A stretch of 8,828 nt of DNA, taken from Eubacterium sp. GTDB taxonomy: Bacteria; Bacillota; Clostridia; Lachnospirales; Lachnospiraceae. A model generated the notes under the pieces. That model saw only the letters and a program-made list of their open reading frames with translations, did no database searches and had not been told where the DNA came from. Positions within the stretch are counted from its first letter, which is position 1. Each line of letters begins with the position of its first letter. The DNA is taken from contig DOVJ01000162.1 of the NCBI GenBank assembly GCA_003520145.1, forward strand, positions 1 through 8,828, given 5' to 3'. A program made the translations under genes and the position numbers. Of the stretch, positions 7,439 through 8,828 are shown piece by piece.

Positions 7439-7911
7439 ACACTCTTCCTTGGCATAAACACATCTGCCACCATAGTGCCTTCGGCTACATCATTCGACAC
7501 GAAGACAGTGTAACTAGAGCCATCAAGCTCCACGTCAGCCTCATAAGCCTCCACACCTATCTTGTCATAAGCAATCTTAAGCTTATCCTCAGGTCCTGTG
7601 AACCTGCAGTACATACAATCCGAAGCCTTCACAACAGGCTCCATGGTATATGGCGCCTCCACGTTGTGAATGAAGTTATTCGCCTGAAGCATGAAGCAGA
7701 TGCTTATATCAGGCATTCCATCTTCAGTAGTCTTGACCTCAGTGTGCTGAATAAGCGGACCTATCTGAGTCGCGCCCTTAACGCGAATGTAGTTCTGCAT
7801 CTGCTCTATCGCAACCTGAAGGTTGAAGTTCTCATCGTCCATAAGCATACGATAGATGAGGACGTTGTTTAAGCGAATGGTTTTTGTTGGGGAGTAGGTT
7901 AATTTACTCAT
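7435..7911 (-). CDS. cytoplasmic protein resembling DUF5085/GyrI-like domains
   Basis: A soluble 158-residue protein without signal peptide or membrane helix. The pattern is: a first strand with RLNNVLIYR (13-21), a helix (about 27-45), GATQIGPLI (46-54), a strand ISICFML (69-75), then CMYCRFTGPEDKL (99-111) with a helix, and a closing strand VADVFMP (148-154). This recalls the alpha/beta GyrI/SOUL-like fold and, more narrowly, DUF5085 proteins known from loci for type VII-like secretion in Firmicutes. The family name is recalled from pattern and has not been searched. Two cysteines (C99, C102) form a CxxC. GGGAGG six bases before the ATG is a strong ribosome binding site, and the start overlaps the 57-residue gene by eight bases. 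Because it lies just before the export genes, a role as cargo chaperone, adaptor or small-molecule sensor can be imagined, but none is shown. Confidence 0.6.
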   Translation of the reverse strand: MSKLTYSPTKTIRLNNVLIYRMLMDDENFNLQVAIEQMQNYIRVKGATQIGPLIQHTEVKTTEDGMPDISICFMLQANNFIHNVEAPYTMEPVVKASDCMYCRFTGPEDKLKIAYDKIGVEAYEADVELDGSSYTVFVSNDVAEGTMVADVFMPRKSV

Positions 7912-8077
7912 GTTTTTCCTCCCGCTCAGTCAAAATAATTCCAAATATCAAACTCACAAGAGAAGAAGCCAACATATATTGCCAAGTCTCATACTCTTTA
8001 ACCATAAACTCAAAAATAACCCAAAAAAATATTGAAATCACAAAGGAAAAAATGATAATTTTAATACATTTGTTCAT
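7904..8077 (-). CDS. small two-helix membrane protein, unknown function
   Basis: A 57-residue protein that I do not recognise. A basic N terminus (MNKCIK) precedes a first membrane helix (about 5-25). A short polar turn (KEYETW, 27-32) follows, then a second helix (about 34-50) and a charged tail (EREEKHE). Both ends should be cytoplasmic. The frame runs open upstream to 8149, but the ATG at 8075-8077 has AGGAG five bases before it, while the longer form would lie inside the peptidase gene, so the short form is chosen. It starts eight bases after the peptidase stop and overlaps the next gene by eight bases. Small two-helix proteins beside peptide exporters are sometimes immunity proteins; this is a guess from position and shape. 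It has no double-glycine leader, so it is not an obvious cargo. Confidence 0.65.
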   Translation of the reverse strand: MNKCIKIIIFSFVISIFFWVIFEFMVKEYETWQYMLASSLVSLIFGIILTEREEKHE

Positions 8078-8082
8078 ATACA

Positions 8083-8087
8083 CTCCT
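8083..8087 (-). promoter_or_regulatory. ribosome binding site that fixes the start of the 57-residue gene
   Basis: AGGAG lies five bases before the ATG at 8075-8077 and overlaps the TAG stop of the peptidase gene (8086-8088). This favours the short protein over the longer open frame beginning at 8149 and implies translational coupling. Confidence 0.75.
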
Positions 8088-8733
8088 AAAATGCAACAAC
8101 TAAATATACCGATATGCTTAACAAGAATAGAATAGCATAAAACATACACTGACTTATAGCAGCAAGATTAATAATAACCTTGATATCTTTTATTTTATAT
8201 CCAATTTCATCTAAAATATCCAACGAATAATTGCTCGCTTTCTTCTCTAACGGCCAAGTCATTATTAGCCGAGCAACAATAACCATAATAAAAAACCAAT
8301 ACAAGATGTCTAATTCAATTACAATTTTGCCCTTATTAAAAATATAATAAACCGAGAACATCATCGATGCAATATACACTATCCATGTCAGTATATTAAA
8401 TAATAAACAAATCCTATAAAATAATCTGTTACGACATGAGTCTATAGAATGCCCCAATTCATGCCCTAACACAAACAAGTCATACTCTGTATATTCATCT
8501 TTTTTCTCCATACGAACAATTTTATCAATATCATCATAACAAAATCTCGTGCTGTATTCATATTTAATCGTATTGTGCACATAAAAATTTCTAACCGAAA
8601 TCAATTTCAACGAAAGATTATCAAAATCAGCAATTGTTTGAGATTTCTTTTTATATCGTCTTATGCAAACAGCTAAGAAACAATACGTTGACAAAAATAG
8701 TATGTCTATGCCCAAATATATAAATATTAACAT
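8086..8733 (-). CDS. YugP-like membrane zinc metallopeptidase
   Basis: A 215-residue integral membrane protein with a zinc protease motif HELGH (H91, E92, H95). A later WPLEKKAS (160-167) matches the part of YugP-type neutral zinc peptidases (Zn_peptidase_2) that supplies the third ligand, here E163. Length (YugP is about 225) and layout agree: an N-terminal helix (about 3-24), a soluble segment holding the active site, helices at about 105-131 and 141-158, and a last hydrophobic stretch (about 187-213). The usual 'LPVEFDAS' of the family is read here as 'WPLEKKAS', so it is a divergent member. AGGA five bases before the ATG supports the start. It is the first gene of the run and is much richer in A and T than the export genes. 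It could trim a cargo, a leader or a membrane protein, but the substrate is unknown. A stand-alone housekeeping or transferred gene is the alternative. Confidence 0.75.
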   Translation of the reverse strand: MLIFIYLGIDILFLSTYCFLAVCIRRYKKKSQTIADFDNLSLKLISVRNFYVHNTIKYEYSTRFCYDDIDKIVRMEKKDEYTEYDLFVLGHELGHSIDSCRNRLFYRICLLFNILTWIVYIASMMFSVYYIFNKGKIVIELDILYWFFIMVIVARLIMTWPLEKKASNYSLDILDEIGYKIKDIKVIINLAAISQCMFYAILFLLSISVYLVVAF

Positions 8734-8745
8734 ACTTTTCCTATA

Positions 8746-8772
8746 GACTGGTCTTTAAATAAAAGACCAGTC
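8746..8772. repeat. perfect 11-bp inverted repeat before the peptidase gene
   Basis: The arms GACTGGTCTTT (8746-8756) and AAAGACCAGTC (8762-8772) are perfect complements around a five-base loop. The element lies 12 bases before the peptidase ATG, just outside its ribosome binding site. Neither strand has a U-run after the stem, so an ordinary terminator is unlikely. It could be an operator for a dimeric regulator, an RNA hairpin in the leader that affects translation or stability, or a trace of a mobile element end. Confidence 0.7.
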
Positions 8773-8793
8773 CCATAAACATATAAATAATTA

Positions 8794-8799
8794 ATTATA
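8794..8799 (-). promoter_or_regulatory. possible -10 box for the export operon
   Basis: A perfect TATAAT occurs on the minus strand at a position that would start transcription near 8787 and put the inverted repeat into the leader RNA. The matching -35 region (around 8817-8822, GATTAT) is poor, so the box could be chance in AT-rich DNA or depend on an activator. Confidence 0.28.
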
Positions 8800-8828
8800 G
8801 CGAAGGGGGTGCGGACATAATCCTGGAC

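Noticed and set aside
7884..8135. Plus-strand open frame of 83 codons opposite the small membrane gene, considered as a precursor peptide
   Set aside because: It has no GG leader, no ribosome binding site and runs against two supported minus-strand genes in AT-rich DNA.
8078..8149. Longer 81-residue version of the small membrane protein
   Set aside because: Its first 24 codons overlap the end of the peptidase gene and have no visible ribosome binding site, while the internal ATG at 8077 has AGGAG at good spacing.
8800..8828. G/C-richer edge considered as a gene end or insertion sequence terminus
   Set aside because: Only 29 bases are visible, with no matching inverted repeat at the other edge and no recognisable coding.

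Overview
The window looks like a piece of a low- to mid-GC Gram-positive (Firmicutes) chromosome, most likely a clostridial gut or rumen bacterium of the Lachnospiraceae type. The reasons are strong AGGAGG-type ribosome binding sites, a TPP riboswitch that works through a terminator, a ThiM plus ThiE-ThiD thiamine salvage pair, and a YugP-like zinc peptidase. The genus cannot be fixed from the sequence. All confident genes lie on the minus strand, so transcription runs from right (8828) to left (1). No stretch longer than about 105 bases between genes lacks an assigned feature.

Right part (about 8800 to 2896): six tightly packed, overlapping or nearly overlapping genes that look like one operon. 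In transcription order they encode: a membrane zinc metallopeptidase of the YugP type (HELGH motif); a 57-residue two-helix membrane protein; a 158-residue cytoplasmic protein resembling DUF5085/GyrI-like domains; an HlyD-type membrane fusion protein; a secreted, membrane-anchored protein with two bacterial Ig-like (Big_2) domains; and a peptidase-containing ABC transporter (C39 protease, transmembrane domain, ATPase). The last three form the core of a double-glycine leader peptide processing and export machine, with the Ig-like protein as an unusual extra envelope part. No precursor peptide with a GG leader is visible, so the cargo is unknown. The first two genes are much more AT-rich than the rest, and a perfect 11-bp inverted repeat precedes the first gene.

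Middle part (2882 to 446): a thiamine salvage operon. A sigma-70-type promoter lies directly behind the transporter gene. It is followed by a TPP riboswitch and an intrinsic terminator, then thiM (hydroxyethylthiazole kinase) and a fused thiE-thiD gene (thiamine phosphate synthase plus HMP/HMP-phosphate kinase). Together they would turn salvaged thiazole and pyrimidine alcohols into thiamine phosphate, switched off when TPP is abundant.

Left part (445 to 1): a small GlsB/YeaQ/YmgE-type membrane protein with its own well-formed promoter, and a long hairpin that probably ends transcription from this side and perhaps from a converging gene of which only the last codons may be visible.
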